A stretch of 64,000 nucleotides of DNA from Cadophora sp. MPI-SDFR-AT-0126. Taxonomy: Eukaryota; Ascomycota; Leotiomycetes; Helotiales; Ploettnerulaceae. The position numbers were made by a program, and so were the translations under genes. The notes under the pieces are model-generated. The model saw only the letters and a program-made list of their open reading frames with translations. It did not search any database and was not told the DNA's origin. The stretch is from NCBI GenBank assembly GCA_020747065.1, contig JAGMVK010000017.1, positions 62,001 to 126,000 on the forward strand. Reading direction: 5' to 3'. Numbering within the stretch: the stretch's first letter is position 1; each line of letters begins with the position of its first letter. Positions 10,843 through 23,345 of this stretch are shown in pieces.

Positions 10843-12695
10843 TTAATTCACCGCCACAGATAACAGATCATCACCGACTCTGTGACCATTTATTCTCGTC
10901 TCGAGAAACTTCAAGAACTTTGGATGGATCAATTTCGACTCCTCGATCCATTCAGGAGAATGACCCTGTATCTTTGCTCCGCCGGTCGTTTCGGCTTGAC
11001 TATTGACCCAATCGACTAGGGAGTTTACATACTCCACTTGGACATTCATCAAGGAATGAAACGATCTACCGTAGCCTTTCTCCTTCGTCTTCTCCACATA
11101 TTCAGCACGCATGTCCGCTTCTGACGGAGTCTGTGCGAACCCAGCGAAGACTGCTGCTACTGCCATGGCTTGATACTCAAACAGTGTAAATGTTGCAGTG
11201 TAAAAGGGTATTCCGACAAAGGCAAGAGTCGGATCGGGAATGTAAAAGATGTCCTTGTGGAGATTGTGGATTTGGGAACCATCGGTGACGAGGACGGTGT
11301 CGTTGGCGCTCTCAGGTGTCGCCAGATCATCGTGTAGATCGACCAAGAATGGTAGAGAGAAGAGATAGCCTGTTGCAATAATGACCTTGTCAACTCCAGT
11401 CAGTACTCTGCCGTCTGTGAGAGTGATGGTTCCAGGATTTTCTTGGTCTTTTGATGGAATCTCGAAGCTTGCAATCCCAGTGACACGCTCCGTATCTGGA
11501 GGAATCCAGTCGAGTGGCGTGTCGAATTTACCCCCTCGACTCGATTGATAGATTCTTTTTGCTCCGTGGTGACTTTCTCTTGCAATGTCTGTCGACGACA
11601 CTCCTGCACCAATGATCAAAACAGTCTATGATTTCGTTAAGCTGGGTTCATGAGTGCGATAATCAGCACTGACCTGGCCATTCAATTCATCTGGACTTCT
11701 ATAACTCTTTGAGTGGTAGATTCGATCTGGCCAGGAGGTCTTCCATTCCTTTAGACCAGGAATATCTGGAATATTCGTCTAAGAAGCGAAAGTCAACAAA
11801 GAAGTAAATGTGGTCTTGGAGAGGCATGTCTTACAGCGTGATAATGCCCAGAGGCTACAACAACGCCATCAAATTCCTGCTATATTTTAGTAAGTCTTGG
11901 CCAGTCTCTTGACTGGCACTCACTTCAACCGACCGGACTTTCTGCCCCCTTCGTTGGCCGTCTCTGATCAATGTAGTGGATCGCACCTCCCATTTGCTGT
12001 CCACCTTCCTCAGCTTCTCCACACGAGTGTTGTACCTGATCACTGGCTCAACGCCAAATGACTTAGAGTATGATTGGATGTATTGCTGTTTTATGCGAAC
12101 GTTAACATAACTTTCCGTTCCTGCGGGCCATGGGTGGCCTTTCATTTCTTGGAGTGATGTTGGGACGTTATTCATGAGGCCAGAGTAGGCCGGGCTATAG
12201 CCTGTCAGCTTATGAAAGCTGCTTTCAAGTAACAGACACTCACCCTGGAGGTGCAAATCTCAATTCCTCCTGGTCCAGGTCCGTAGCGGGTCCATTCGTT
12301 TCGGCCTTTGCGGGACTTTCGGCCTCGCCTTCCAGCTCTGCGACGAAGTCTGCAACGGAGGGCTTAATTGAAGGATACGGCGGCTCTATGGGTTTTCGTT
12401 CATCGTAAGTCCTAGTGGTATAAGTCGAATGTGACCGAAACATGAAGGCATAGCCTACCAGTTGCCACCTGATGCCTTATATCTTTCGAAAACGACAACA
12501 TCTATTCCTGCAGCTTTGAGATGTCTCGCAGATGCGACACCACTCTGCTGGAATTAGCATGTTTGTTTTTCTGCAGTTATTGAAGTGTCAAATGCTCAGA
12601 TGGTACTTGAGTGCGAGGATCCGTCGGGACTGGGAACTGAATCGACTCACCACGCCAGCTCCAATGACAGCAACGCGCTGCCTTCTATGAACCAT
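10843..12695 (-). CDS. Flavin-containing monooxygenase
   Basis: FMO-type enzymes use FAD and NADPH to oxygenate N, S or carbonyl substrates. The model has seven exons on the minus strand: 12695-12651, 12544-12459, 12411-12244, 12194-11924, 11876-11835, 11778-11674 and 11625-10843. It gives 499 residues and every junction keeps phase. The FAD Rossmann motif GAGVSG is at residues 12-17 and is split by the first intron, followed by DVVVFERYKASGGNW. The middle part has NNVPTSLQEM and FDGVVVASGHYH, then RIYHSKSYRSP, which resembles the fungal FMO-identifying sequence. The NADPH-binding GAGVSS is near residues 245-250 and IATGY follows. No biosynthetic backbone gene is nearby, so I infer no pathway. 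Six introns of 47-106 bases make it one of the most intron-dense genes here. Confidence 0.9.
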
Positions 12696-15600
12696 TGAGG
12701 AGACTCCAAATCAAGATATAATGATCGCAAAGTTGCAACGGTCACCTAGTTATTCTGGGAAGTAGCAGACGCGGAGGTAGTGAACAATACCAGAGAATGT
12801 TGAAGTGAAACAAGTAAGACCTGAGAAGAGCTTATCTACGGCGAAGTTAGAAGAAAAAGTATAAATCTAAGCCGTATATATGAGCATTCGGGAGTTAGCG
12901 CTGAATAATGCGGTGCCCGATAAAAGTAATTCCTCATGCTCGCAGCTTATTTCGCCATCTTCGCTAATGAAACCGCCAATCACAACTCAAGATCGTGGGG
13001 TCCCGTTTTACCGCGCGAATCGTTGGGACCTTGGGGAGTATCGAATGATAGAGATTCAAAATGGACTGAGACGTAAGATCTGAGGTGATTTGGCTTCGCA
13101 AGGGTGTCGTCGGCTTTTGGTGGCTGTGGTACCGCAATTCCACAAATTCGAAGGTCGATGAATAAGCTCCTTATCGGACGGCAATAATTACCCAATGAAT
13201 GCAGTTTCGATCGGAGGAATACATCTGCGCCGTGGAATTGAGTTTAGATATTGGGTCGGCGTTAAAGCAAGACTAACTCGAGTGCTTTTAATAACTGACG
13301 AATGGTTAACACATCTCAGCACAACAGAAAAATATACCCTAAAATACGAAATGGAAAACCAATTTACAAATTTAGAAGTTCTTTCAACCATTATTTCTCG
13401 GCATTTAGGAAGCATTGTACTTACCACTTTTTGTAGTCTGTGGCTAGCTTGATGAAAGTCGTTTGGATTTTTACCTCTCCAAAGACATGTGGGATTGGCC
13501 GACGGGTGCTGGACTTTCGATAAGCTGTAGACTGTTCGCAGGACTTCTTACAAGAATGATTAGGTAACTCGCATCCCATGTCTAAATGTCGTGCTTAGTC
13601 GATGCAAAGACCTTCGCAGACAGAGAATCAAGAATATCATCTGCCAAAAACTGTAGGTCACAAATGCTGATGACTAGATGACTTTGATTCGTCCAGGTAC
13701 ATCCGGTAAGACGTGGTTGGCCTTGTAATGCACGAAATGAATTAACAACTTAGTGATGATTTTAGCATGGAAATTGGCAAGTAGGCGATATGGAATCGCG
13801 GAAAGGACAGAACGAAGCAGAAATTGTAGACGCAATGTTGAAAATAAAACATCCGCTTACGCGCTTACCCGTAGTGAGAAACCTCCCTCGAGTGTGCCAC
13901 GAGGGCTAAACCTTGGTGTGACTCCCATCGTGATACTTAGCAGTTCAGGCTTTACCCTCAGCTACAATCATTTGGCATTGATGGCTTCTCAGGCAATGTG
14001 ATATTCCATCTTGGCCGTCCAACATGCATGTGAATACAGATCCACATCTCTGCCAACTCGCACACGTCTACCACGCCAAGTGCTTGCATATACGCATGTC
14101 TCTGAGATTTCAGCGCTTTACCGTCACGCTTGCTAGAGGTGTGAAGGACAGTCAGGAAGGTGTTGGGAATAGGAGGCCCGACGAAGCTCAATAGCTGTGG
14201 GATCCAGAAACCGCATGGCCGGCCATGGCCGTCTACTAAGAAGTTAGGGTTCTAGGAAGATCTCTCGATTTCAGATACGATCAAATCATTATTTCTTGAT
14301 AGTAGCTTGGAAGATGCCGCAATTAGCACACTTTTTGGTTGCATTAAGGAATGGCTATGTTTACCGTGACAACATTACTGTCGCCGGCGTTTAATCTAGG
14401 AGCCGAAAGTTACTCCATGAGATCCTATGCTCTGCGATGATACTCTGTGACTTCCTTGCCGTCGATTTACTTGGAATCGAGAAGAAGTCGGCGTCGTTGG
14501 AAGTGAGAGGACGTCGAATGTCAAGTGGTTTGTACATGTCGACGCTGCGAGGCCCGTGCACTTCTCTCGTGTCAGCCCATCACTCATGTAATTTTTACTC
14601 CACTACCTTTAATCCTGCGTTCCTTTGCTTGTTGCTGCTGTTTGAACTCGACTTCAATTGACCTCTTCTTCATGTCAAGGAGAGGTCTGCTGTACCTTCC
14701 ATGGCCGGTGTTCACCTCCAGTCCATTGTAAGGAGATGAACTGCATTGATGCTAAGGACGTTAGCAGCTGTGAAATGCTGAGGAGGCTCATTTTGTAACC
14801 TTTCGAACGGAAAAAACCAAACAATGTGCTGTTAAGTCTTGATTTCGCAGATGCGCCCTTCTTCCCCTTCTTCTCATTTCGCTTTCTGGCCTTCTATACA
14901 TTGTAGCGCATTCTGAGATCACACTTCCTCACCTAAGTTCGTTCTTCAACTCTACGGACCGCGGGCCTCCCAGAGTTTTTGAAGCACCTTGATCTTGTTT
15001 CATGTAACTAGCAATTCTTTTGCACTTGCTGGAATCTGTTCATCATCGTCGTCATTGATAGTCCTCGTTTTCCGTCTCAAAAAGATTCCTCTCCAGATTT
15101 GGTATGTGCTGCCTGAGTCCGTTGACAGATGACCTTGATATGTATCTGTCAGAGCATGAATTGCGAAGAAGCCCATGCAGCCCATAGCCAGGTGATTTCT
15201 AGCGAAACAGGTTTCTCGGGTTTTTTGGCTGCAGGGAGAGTTAGTAATTCGCTTGTCATCTCTAGCAACCTTCGGAAAGATTTGAAGGTGCTTAATGGAT
15301 CCCTGGCTTGATTGGAAATATGCGTTCCGATTGTTGGCAACTTCCAAAGCAAGATTTATCATTCTTTTACTTGAGAGACATGCTTGTCAACTTCAGAGCT
15401 TGGCATTGCCATCGCACATCACTTTTAGAGCGTGTCGCCCACTTGAACACTGTTCTGCCACCTTTCAAGGAAAAGATATAGATGAATGTCTACATTTGTG
15501 TTTCGTGTCTCCAAAGTATACTATTATTCACAAAAAGTATGTTGATATCTGAGTACATTTGCTATGAGGCTATTCCGGATTGGTCCGATTAGTGATTCTA

Positions 15601-15829
15601 TCCGGCAGAGCGGCTCCTAATTACTCCAAGTTGGGGGCTGATCTGATTCGCTCTCGCAGAATACCCCACCCTTTGACGTATTTAGAACGTGGGATGTTAC
15701 TATCTCCTCCTGCGTACTGTTCTCGTCGGGCGTTATTTTACTGAGTATCTCATCGTCACTTGAGAGAAAAACACTGAAAAGGCTTGCTTCTTTTATTACC
15801 AACATCCGTTTTACTAAGTGTTCTTCGAA
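12696..15829. other. 3.1 kb intergenic region, no gene supported
   Basis: Every open frame here is short and without motifs. The segment around 13240-13420 is AT-rich. The sequence has no long repeats, terminal inverted repeats or transposase-like translation that I could find. It includes the divergent 5' regions of the monooxygenase and esterase genes. Confidence 0.5.
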
Positions 15830-17030
15830 ATGAGTCAAGCTGCCCTCGTCAATGCCCTCCACCCTTCTGTGGTTGATAGACTGGATCCTCAGTTCGCCGA
15901 AATCTTCACCCGATATCAAGGTATCATTGCTCCTGCGAAGTGTCCAGATACAGTGTATGCTGATCTCAAACAGCGCCAAAGCTTCAGGCACATCAAGTAA
16001 CATACGAAGAATACAATGCCGATAGGTCAAAATACACCTTCTCCATCGCACCGGGTCCATGTCCTTCAGTCGGCAGCATCCAGATTTTTAAAATTCCTGT
16101 CTCAGATCCCTCTGGCGAGATTTCAATTCAAGTGTACCATCCCATTGGGGATGCAGCCGCAAACGGAGAACTGAAAACCGCCGACGGAAAGCTGCCTGCT
16201 CATGTGAACTACCACGGCGGAGGCTTTGTCATTGGTGGACTACAGAGCGACGAGTCTTGGTGTAGACAGGTCTGTCAAGCCGTGGGCTGCATCATGGTGA
16301 ACGTTGACTACAGACTCGCGCCAGAGTTTCCTCACCCTGTTTCACTCACTGACTCTTGGACTGCGCTCAAATGGACGTTTGCATCATCCGAGAAGCTGGG
16401 AATTGATTCCTCGCGAGTGTCAGTAGGCGGTTTGTCCGCTGGTGGCCAATTAGCCGCTGTGATGGCTTTGCTGGCGAGGGATGAGCCTGGCATGCCCAGA
16501 TTGGTGTTGCAAATGTTGGTGGTACCTCTGGTCGATACCAGATTCATCCCTACACAGGGGTCTTGTGACAAAGATGTCCCATATCGAAGTTACATCGAGA
16601 ATGAATTTGCGCCTTGTCTACCATTCGCAAGACTTGTCTGGTTTTTCAATCTTTGGCTCGGTACAGACATGGGTAAGTACTGCTCGTAAAGTTCTGTACC
16701 ACTGCCTGCCAAATCGACAAAACGGATCGATAGACTGACAAACTAACAGTGAAACGAAAGAAATTTTCTGAGAATTTTCGTGCCTCTCCCATTCTTGCTT
16801 CGTCTCATGCAGATCTGGCACCTGCTTCCATCCACGTAGCTGGCGTAGACTCCCTGACTTCAGAGGGGATTGCATATCATGAAACGCTCGTGAAGGCGGG
16901 AACTAAAAGTCAATTGAAAGTTTATGAGGGCGTGGGCCACCCGTTCGGACACTGGGATGGCGAGCTTGAAAAGGCAAAGGAATTTGTGCAGGATACGATT
17001 GCTGCTTTGAAAAAGGCGTACACTGTTTAG
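15830..17030 (+). CDS. Alpha/beta-hydrolase esterase of the hormone-sensitive-lipase group
   Basis: Exons are 15830-15920, 15974-16672 and 16750-17030, giving 356 residues with phase kept. HSL-group esterases hydrolyse short-chain esters, lactones or drug-like esters. The oxyanion-hole motif HGGG is seen in VNYHGGGFVIGG; the nucleophile Ser lies in GGLSAGG. The acid is probably the Asp in AGVDSLTSEG and the base the His in GVGHPFGHWD. VDYRLAPEFPHP between the first two motifs is the family's classical block. There is no signal peptide, so the enzyme is probably cytosolic. The substrate cannot be read from the sequence. Confidence 0.88.
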
Positions 17031-17552
17031 ACCGAACCAAGAATGAGCGTCCACTCAAGGACACTAGTATACATGAACGGGTCAGATTTGGCTGTTTCCT
17101 TAAGGCTTTAGACTTTACAGCACAGTGTATGGGATATGAATCGCACGTTTTTGACTTGAAGTGGACCGTCTGGAGATAATCGGGAACGGCGCAGCAAAAG
17201 ATAATGTGCCGGTAGACGAGAACTTAAATTCAACAACAAAACAACACTGCAGACGAAGTCAACCCAGAAAAGAGACGGCATACTCTGTAGAGCAAGAAGC
17301 GAATGCCTTATCCATGGATCGCTCTATCGGAAAGTTACCGTAAACTTTCATCGGCCGAAACCTCCTTCCGAATCCCCCTATTCGCTCACCTCTGTAGCAG
17401 CACGCAAGTGATGTGCGGTGTGTACCCGGCTTTTCCGATCCTCAAGCTTCATCCCACTTAAGAACATCATTTACATCAACACTCAATGTCAGGATGATAT
17501 ATCTCGAGCTTCCTAGATCTTTACAGGATATTTTCTGCTTTGATACAACATT
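17031..17552. other. Intergenic between esterase and PEX11-like genes
   Basis: About 0.5 kb without a supported gene; it should hold the esterase terminator and the PEX11-like promoter, but no clear motif stands out. Confidence 0.4.
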
Positions 17553-18557
17553 ATGCCAAACGCCCATACCTTGATCAAGGTCTCCCGATTCGTCGGCCAT
17601 GCTGGTACGAGTCTCCTTTCAGGATCCCATTTCTCGTCCCATCATCCCCCCATTGCACCATCCCCCTTTTCTGACACGGTACTTGTACGGACCATCATTA
17701 CCCGAGCCGAAAGAGCTGACATTATCTTATCTCAGCCGGACTAGAGAAGACGCTACGCCTCCTGCAGTCCTGCTCACAAGTCGTGGCAGCGCACTCGCTA
17801 CCAGTCGCATCTGCACCATGGCTTCAAGCTCGTTCGCAGCTCGCTCTCGGTATGTAGTATCCGAGTGTATGCCCAACGCTAGCAATTCGGCTAACAAACG
17901 TTAAGGACGCCGCTATCTTCGCTTCCTGAAATTCATCGATGCCTTTGCGCTTGCTTTTGGGGCCTTTTCGTCGCATAATAATGGCATTGTGGCGGCGTTG
18001 GAGTTCGGCAAGTGGAGTTGTATGGGCATGTTCCTCTTTTTGGAAAGTTGTACTATCGTAAGTCCAAGCCATCGCTCCACTTCATGTTAGAATTTCTCCG
18101 AAGCGCAGAAAGGGGCAGAGGGGCACAAAGATGACATGGGGTAGTTAAAGTTCGAGGCTAATCGATATAGCTGGATGCCATGGCTATCTATCGCTCAAAT
18201 TGGGCGGCAGGGCTGTTTGTTGAAGCTATGAAATTTTGGTTCTATTCCTTGACTTTGGGAATCTTACAGGCACTAATTGAGCTCTGGGGTTTGAGCTGGC
18301 AAGGATCGGCGATGCGCAAGGAAGACGAGGGAGAAGACGAGAAAGTCGGGAAGAAAGCCGCCCTAGACCATGAGTCAAGAGCGAGGCAAAGAAGATCGAA
18401 GAGATGGAACGTTGTGAAGAAGATAATGATTGATGGATGCGATTTGTCGATTCCGGGATCGATCACTGGGTGGCTGGCGGTCTCTTCTAGCAATGTAGGG
18501 ATCTTGTGTATTGTGAGCACCGTGCTTGCAGGGTATGATATTTGGGACAAAATCTAG
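17553..18557 (+). CDS. PEX11-family peroxisomal membrane protein
   Basis: PEX11 proteins bind and tubulate the peroxisomal membrane before fission. Exons are 17553-17604, 17736-17849, 17906-18057 and 18171-18557, giving 234 residues with all phases kept. The N-terminus has VGHAAGLEKTLRLLQSCSQVV, cut by the first intron, the amphipathic helix typical of the family. A second conserved block is RRYLRFLKFIDAF. The C-terminal part has a hydrophobic helix (SLTLGILQALIELWGL), a charged loop, and DGCDLSIPGSITGWL with the final hydrophobic STVLAGYDIW segment. This matches the fungal PEX11B/C-like group better than the main PEX11, so I give no symbol. One of the open frames through exon 2 is a shadow; only the frame giving KTLRLLQS continues across both junctions. 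Confidence 0.82.
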
Positions 18558-18640
18558 ACCAATCGATAGATATGATTGAACTTTTAAGTCGTAAACAATA
18601 GGGCATCCTAGATAGACCCGACTGTCCTAAATTCTCACAC

Positions 18641-20606
18641 TTATTCTTCCGTGTCATGACTCTTCTTCCACCAGAAATCACACTCCTTCTTCACCCATTC
18701 ACTTCCAAGCATTTGAGCAGCAATGCCAATCCCAGTCCCCCCTGCCCGCTCATCATTGCCTTTACCAAAAGTCATAACCCGCTCGCTTTGGGAATTATAC
18801 CTTTCCCATTTCGGCCGATCTGCAAACCTTCCCTGTATGGCGTTGGGGTCCCCATGTGTGACGAAACTTGTAACGTATGCATGGTATTTTCCGGAAACCT
18901 CCCTTTGCGCTGCGCTAATGCTGGTGATCTCGTCTTGAAAGCTTTCATAGTACATATTGTCACCATGGTTTGCGCCTCCTTTGATAGTCTTGTTCAGCGC
19001 CCAATGAAAGACGAAGACTCCCGGCTCTTGAACAGCTGATGCGAGGTCGGCAGTTTGACGGACAGGGCATACATATGCATAATGCGCGTACGAGGCCTCT
19101 ACGCGCTTGAATTGAGGACCCACTCCTATGGCTTCCAGATCCCGAGTGTCTTTGTATACTTCGTCTTGTGACGGATCGGGATATAAAGAGTTGATGGTGT
19201 TGAGATCCTCGGTGGAATAATGGGGCAGGAGCACATGCCAGAAGCTGGTGAAGTCCTCCCCGGTAGCCGTTGAGGCTGGGACATAGTATGTTCCTTCATT
19301 GGTAACGTGTCCGGTCATGATGGGGACTTGGTTCCACTTGCCGGACTGCCACGCGTCGATCGGACGTTGATGGATGATTTCGCCATCTATCACTGGTTGA
19401 AATGCCCAGCGAAGACTTGGATTGTACTTGTCAAACACAGTCGTAGAGGCTGCGACTATGATCTTTTCAGGCCGAGATCGCAGACATGAAGTTATGGATT
19501 CTTTAGACACATCTGCGCATCCCGCTTCAGAGACAAAGAGTGCGAATTGATCTTCGTGAACTTGAGCATGATATGGATGTACGGCCCTGGAAGTGGGAGC
19601 TCCAGACTCAATGATTGCCTTTTGGAACAAAGGAGCTACTCCCTCCTTGTAATTGAGGATATGATGGCCGATCTGTGGAGAAGTCAGTGGATATGTGGAT
19701 ATGTGGAAAGTGCAAATGTAGGAGGCTGACAGAATGAGCCCCAGCCGAAAGGCCAAAGATAGTAACATCATTTTTGTCGCCTCCAAAAGCTTCGATGTTG
19801 TCGTGGACCCATTGAAGCATATAGATTTGATCATGGAGTCCAATGTTGACAATGTCTTCCTCAAAAGAGAGTTTCGACGGGAGGAAGCCAAGTGCACCGA
19901 TTCTGCGACGATGAGACTCTACCTGTGAAAGACAATAGCTCACAAGGACCCTACCTATAGTTGAAACTGACTCCAATAAAGGGACTTTCTGACCATGCCA
20001 CCATTGATCCAGTGTTGTGCATCATAGCTGCAACTTCGTCAACCCCACTCTTCACATTATGCCCAGGACAATTTCAAACTCACAACTACCCCTATTGAAT
20101 GCACCTCCATGAATGTACACAGCAACGGGTACTTTCTTGGCATCGGTACTTGGCCTCTGTCTGAAAATGTTGACCGTCATGCAATCCTCACTGCTAGGTG
20201 CACCTTTGCCGCTAAGCAGCTGCTTGCCGGGACATCTGCAAATAATCAACAACCACACCGGGAGAGGGACTATGAGCACACACATCGGTCCGTAAGCCTG
20301 GGCAATGAAGGTCTTGTTCGATTCTGGCAAAGGCACTGCCCGTCGAAATCTTCTATCCCCAACAGGTGCTTCAGCGTAAGGGAGGCCCATGAAAGCATCA
20401 ATTGGGGCTGGGAAATTCTGGTCCAAGATCGTCCCAACTACCAGGCCCTGGGAGATCTTCACTTGAGGAAGACCGGATGAGTTCCATAGCGGTGTAAACG
20501 ACGTTTGGAACCACGAGGAGAAAAACACACCCACGCCAATGATCGGCAATGCAGCTACAAAGAGCATTTGGATAAGAGACGGCATATTGTCTGAAAGTGA
20601 AAGCAA
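18641..20606 (-). CDS. Type-B carboxylesterase/lipase
   Basis: Minus-strand exons are 20606-20284, 20235-20084, 20027-19955, 19902-19731 and 19672-18641, giving 583 residues with phase kept. The family hydrolyses carboxylic esters outside the cell or at membranes. The N-terminus has a hydrophobic anchor or signal (LFVAALPIIGVGVFF). Then come FMGLPYAEAPVGDRRF, SEDCMTVNIFR (type-B signature 2) and YIHGGAFNRGS, the oxyanion hole. The nucleophile is Ser235 in FGLSAGA, where the usual GESAGG has Leu for Glu. Candidate acid and base are the Glu in VTNEGTYYVP and the His in GGANHGDNMYYES. A second ATG seven codons in (20585) is an equally good start. The gene ends 84 bases from the convergent PEX11-like gene. 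Confidence 0.87.
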
Positions 20607-21999
20607 ACAACCTCTTTTGGAAACAGGTCGGCGACCTTTTGCTCTGTATTCACTTCTCTCACATGAAGTCTTTTATGTTGAGCAGACTTGAGGTTCGACC
20701 CACATCTTGGCCGACGGGCGCCGACTCGGGTTATCCGAAGCTTCCTCTGACTTACGCTTTCCATGTCAAAGTTTCTTGTATGATTTGTTTACACTCCCTC
20801 GCTTCAAATTCAATCTGGTAGTGCAAGGTATTGGTAAAAACGAGCACTTGCTGCCTTTGTATGTATTGACGTCTGGTGGATACGTGCATTATTGTCTGAA
20901 ATCTCTGCTTCAAATTCTGATCCCGAGGTCAACTGCCGTTGCCTCGCTTGTTCCCGGTTCACTCAGGGGCGAAGGGTCCGAGGGTTGACGCAAGAGCTCC
21001 ATTAGCACCTGTCATCCAAAACCTCGATGCCACCACACAACTGAAAAGAGGAACCAAACTGGACTCAGACTGGAGCGAATCAGATTGTCTTGCAGCAAAA
21101 GGCGAACATGACAGTGTTAGTGTCCGTGGAAAGCCGCCTGGCCGAGCCGTTGACACCACAAAAATGGAATCCCAGACAACTAAAGCGTGCAGTAGTAAAG
21201 GGGCCTGTCGATAGTGCTTTCGGGCCTTCCCTTCATGAGTCGTCTTCGGTCTACAATCTTCAGAGATCGTCGACGGAAGAAGCCCAAGCTAGAGATGCAG
21301 TCTTGACCAATTCGATCCTCGAGCCTCGGTTACGCAAGTGTACATATTTCTCCTCCTGAAGCGGCTGAAGAGGCATGTACCCCGGAAATGGGAACCTCGG
21401 TGAACTCAATGAACAGTCCTCAGATCGGCAGATCACTTCAAATGCTACCCCGCTATGCTACCTTGACATGTATCCGGGATCCATTTGCTGGGTTCGTTGG
21501 GCCGTTTCACACGTGCAGAATGGCATGGTAGGCCCATGTCATTTTCGTTGATGGCTTGGATGGCAAGATTGAGGCAAATCTCATTGGATATCGAAACCCA
21601 GAACTGCCGCTACCAGGCTCGACTATCATCTGCATTAGTGAGAATTTCGGACAATTGCCTAAAACTGCTACGGCAGAAGAATTCATCAAGCCTAGATTGT
21701 TGTGTGCTTCTCTAGTGCCTGTGCCTGACAGAAAGCTAGAATCCACTTGGAATGATGCCCCGTTCCTAGAGCTCTCAAGTGAGATCTACAATCAGCCTTG
21801 CTGGGGTGCTGATTTGGATCGATCAGGACGGAGGCCACCAAGCCTTTGGCGAAGTGCATTTATTCGTAAGAGAAACTGGCTGTCCCCTTTAAAGATATAA
21901 CCAGTCCCGTCATCACTCGTAAATAGTTCAGCGCAGTGTTTCTTCTAACCACTTTGTCGATATCTCATTCTCGACTCTCGACTTCTCGGCTTCTCAAAT
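20607..21999. other. Intergenic with possible gene relic at 20.9-21.9 kb
   Basis: From about 20940 to 21900 the plus strand has three successive open frames of 76-114 codons in different phases, some with protein-like composition (for example ANLIGYRNPELPLPGSTI at about 21568). No splice model I tried joins them, and no domain is recognisable. It may be a decayed gene or chance. Confidence 0.25.
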
Positions 22000-23345
22000 A
22001 TGGCGGAAAATCGAGGACCCGAGGTCGCCGGAGTTGCAGGAGCCTTCCTGCTTCTGACTACTGTTGCAATTGCGCTGCGGTGCTATTGCCGTGCCTTCGT
22101 GGTCAAGTCTTTTGGTTGGGATGACAATGCTGCCATCGTAGCCTATGTCCGTACAGTCCAAACTTCGATCTAAAATCGTGAAGCTAATGGGTATTCAGCT
22201 TTTTTTTGTATTCTTTGCGGGGTTCGCCATTACTGGCGTCCAATATGGCACTGGACAACACGCAGTCGATCTCCCACCAGCGGACATTCCTGTCGGATTG
22301 AAGTGGTGGTGGGCATGTGAACCTGTCTACGTCTTATCCAACATGGCACTCAAGCTGAGCATTGGAATAATGCTGATGCGGATTGCTGTTTCGACGATGC
22401 ACAAGGCCATTATTTGGACGGTCATAGTGGTTCATACAGTCTACGGCACCTTTTTCTTTTTCCTATTCGTCTTACAATGCCGCCCTAGCGCATACTTCTG
22501 GACTCGGTTTACCGGAGGCAAGGGGACGTGTATCGACCCGGGCATTACAGTCTCCGCCACCTACGGATACTCGGCTGTTTCTTGCTGGACCGACTGGACG
22601 ATGGCAATTCTACCCGTGTTCCTGATATGGAATCTGCAGATGAACATTCGAACAAAGATATCAGTTGCCATGATCTTAGGGATGGGTGCGATGTATGTTG
22701 CTAGTCTTTCTCTGTTTCCCTTCATCTCTGACATTCTCGCAGCGCGTCTACAGCTACGATCGTCCGAATTCCATATGTCAAAGGACTAGCCAACCAAGAA
22801 GACTTCCTCTACGCAACGACCGACGTAGCCATCTGTAAGTGATCACCACTGCCCATAATCACCGTCGCCATGCTAGCCCGGGACTAACGAAATTTCGTCA
22901 CTTAGGGTCGACTGTTGAGACAGGAATTGGCATTGCAGCTTCATCATTCGCAACGCTTCGACCTCTCTTCCGCAACTTCTTCCTCCGTAGTCGCCTCATG
23001 GGCGGATCCTCAACACAGGGACCTTCCGTTCCTTGGCCGTCATCAGGAGCTCACAAATACGTTCGAAGCAAGAGCCGTGGTGGAACTGAGGAGTACGGAC
23101 TGAGAAGTGATATCCGGAAGAACCACGGTGTTACAACAACTATTGAAAGTCACAACATCGGAGACGTAGAAAAGAATAGCGGCGGTCTGAACAGAAAAGA
23201 CAGTTCGGCGGCGCTGAATGGACACAGCAGATGGGGGACCAGTGAGACGGTGCTTCGCTTGGGCGATAGTGGGAGCGAGGATGGAGTTGATTGGGAGTCT
23301 GGAATCAGGAAAACAACAGTGTCGACTCAAGTTGCGCATGTTTGA
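22000..23345 (+). CDS. Rhodopsin-like seven-helix integral membrane protein
   Basis: Exons are 22000-22146, 22199-22692, 22743-22834 and 22906-23345, giving 390 residues with phase kept. This is the large fungal family of PTH11-like or rhodopsin-domain proteins without retinal lysine, thought to sit in the plasma membrane and sense external cues. The first helix starts almost at the N-terminus (GVAGAFLLLTTVAIALRCYCR), followed by FGWDDNAAIVAY, a family hallmark. Later blocks are KLSIGIMLMRIA, then CWTDWTMAILPVFLIWNLQMN, GMGAIASTATIVRIPYVKGL and STVETGIGIAASSFATLRPLFR. The last 110 residues form a polar Ser/Gly-rich tail. There is no CFEM domain at the N-terminus, so it is not a classical PTH11. 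Confidence 0.88.

Noticed and set aside
12696..15829. Hidden transposon in the 3.1 kb gap
   Set aside because: No inverted or direct terminal repeats and no transposase or reverse-transcriptase motifs were found in any frame.
20688..20702. GGTTCGACCC resembling a tRNA B box
   Set aside because: No A box or cloverleaf could be drawn around it.
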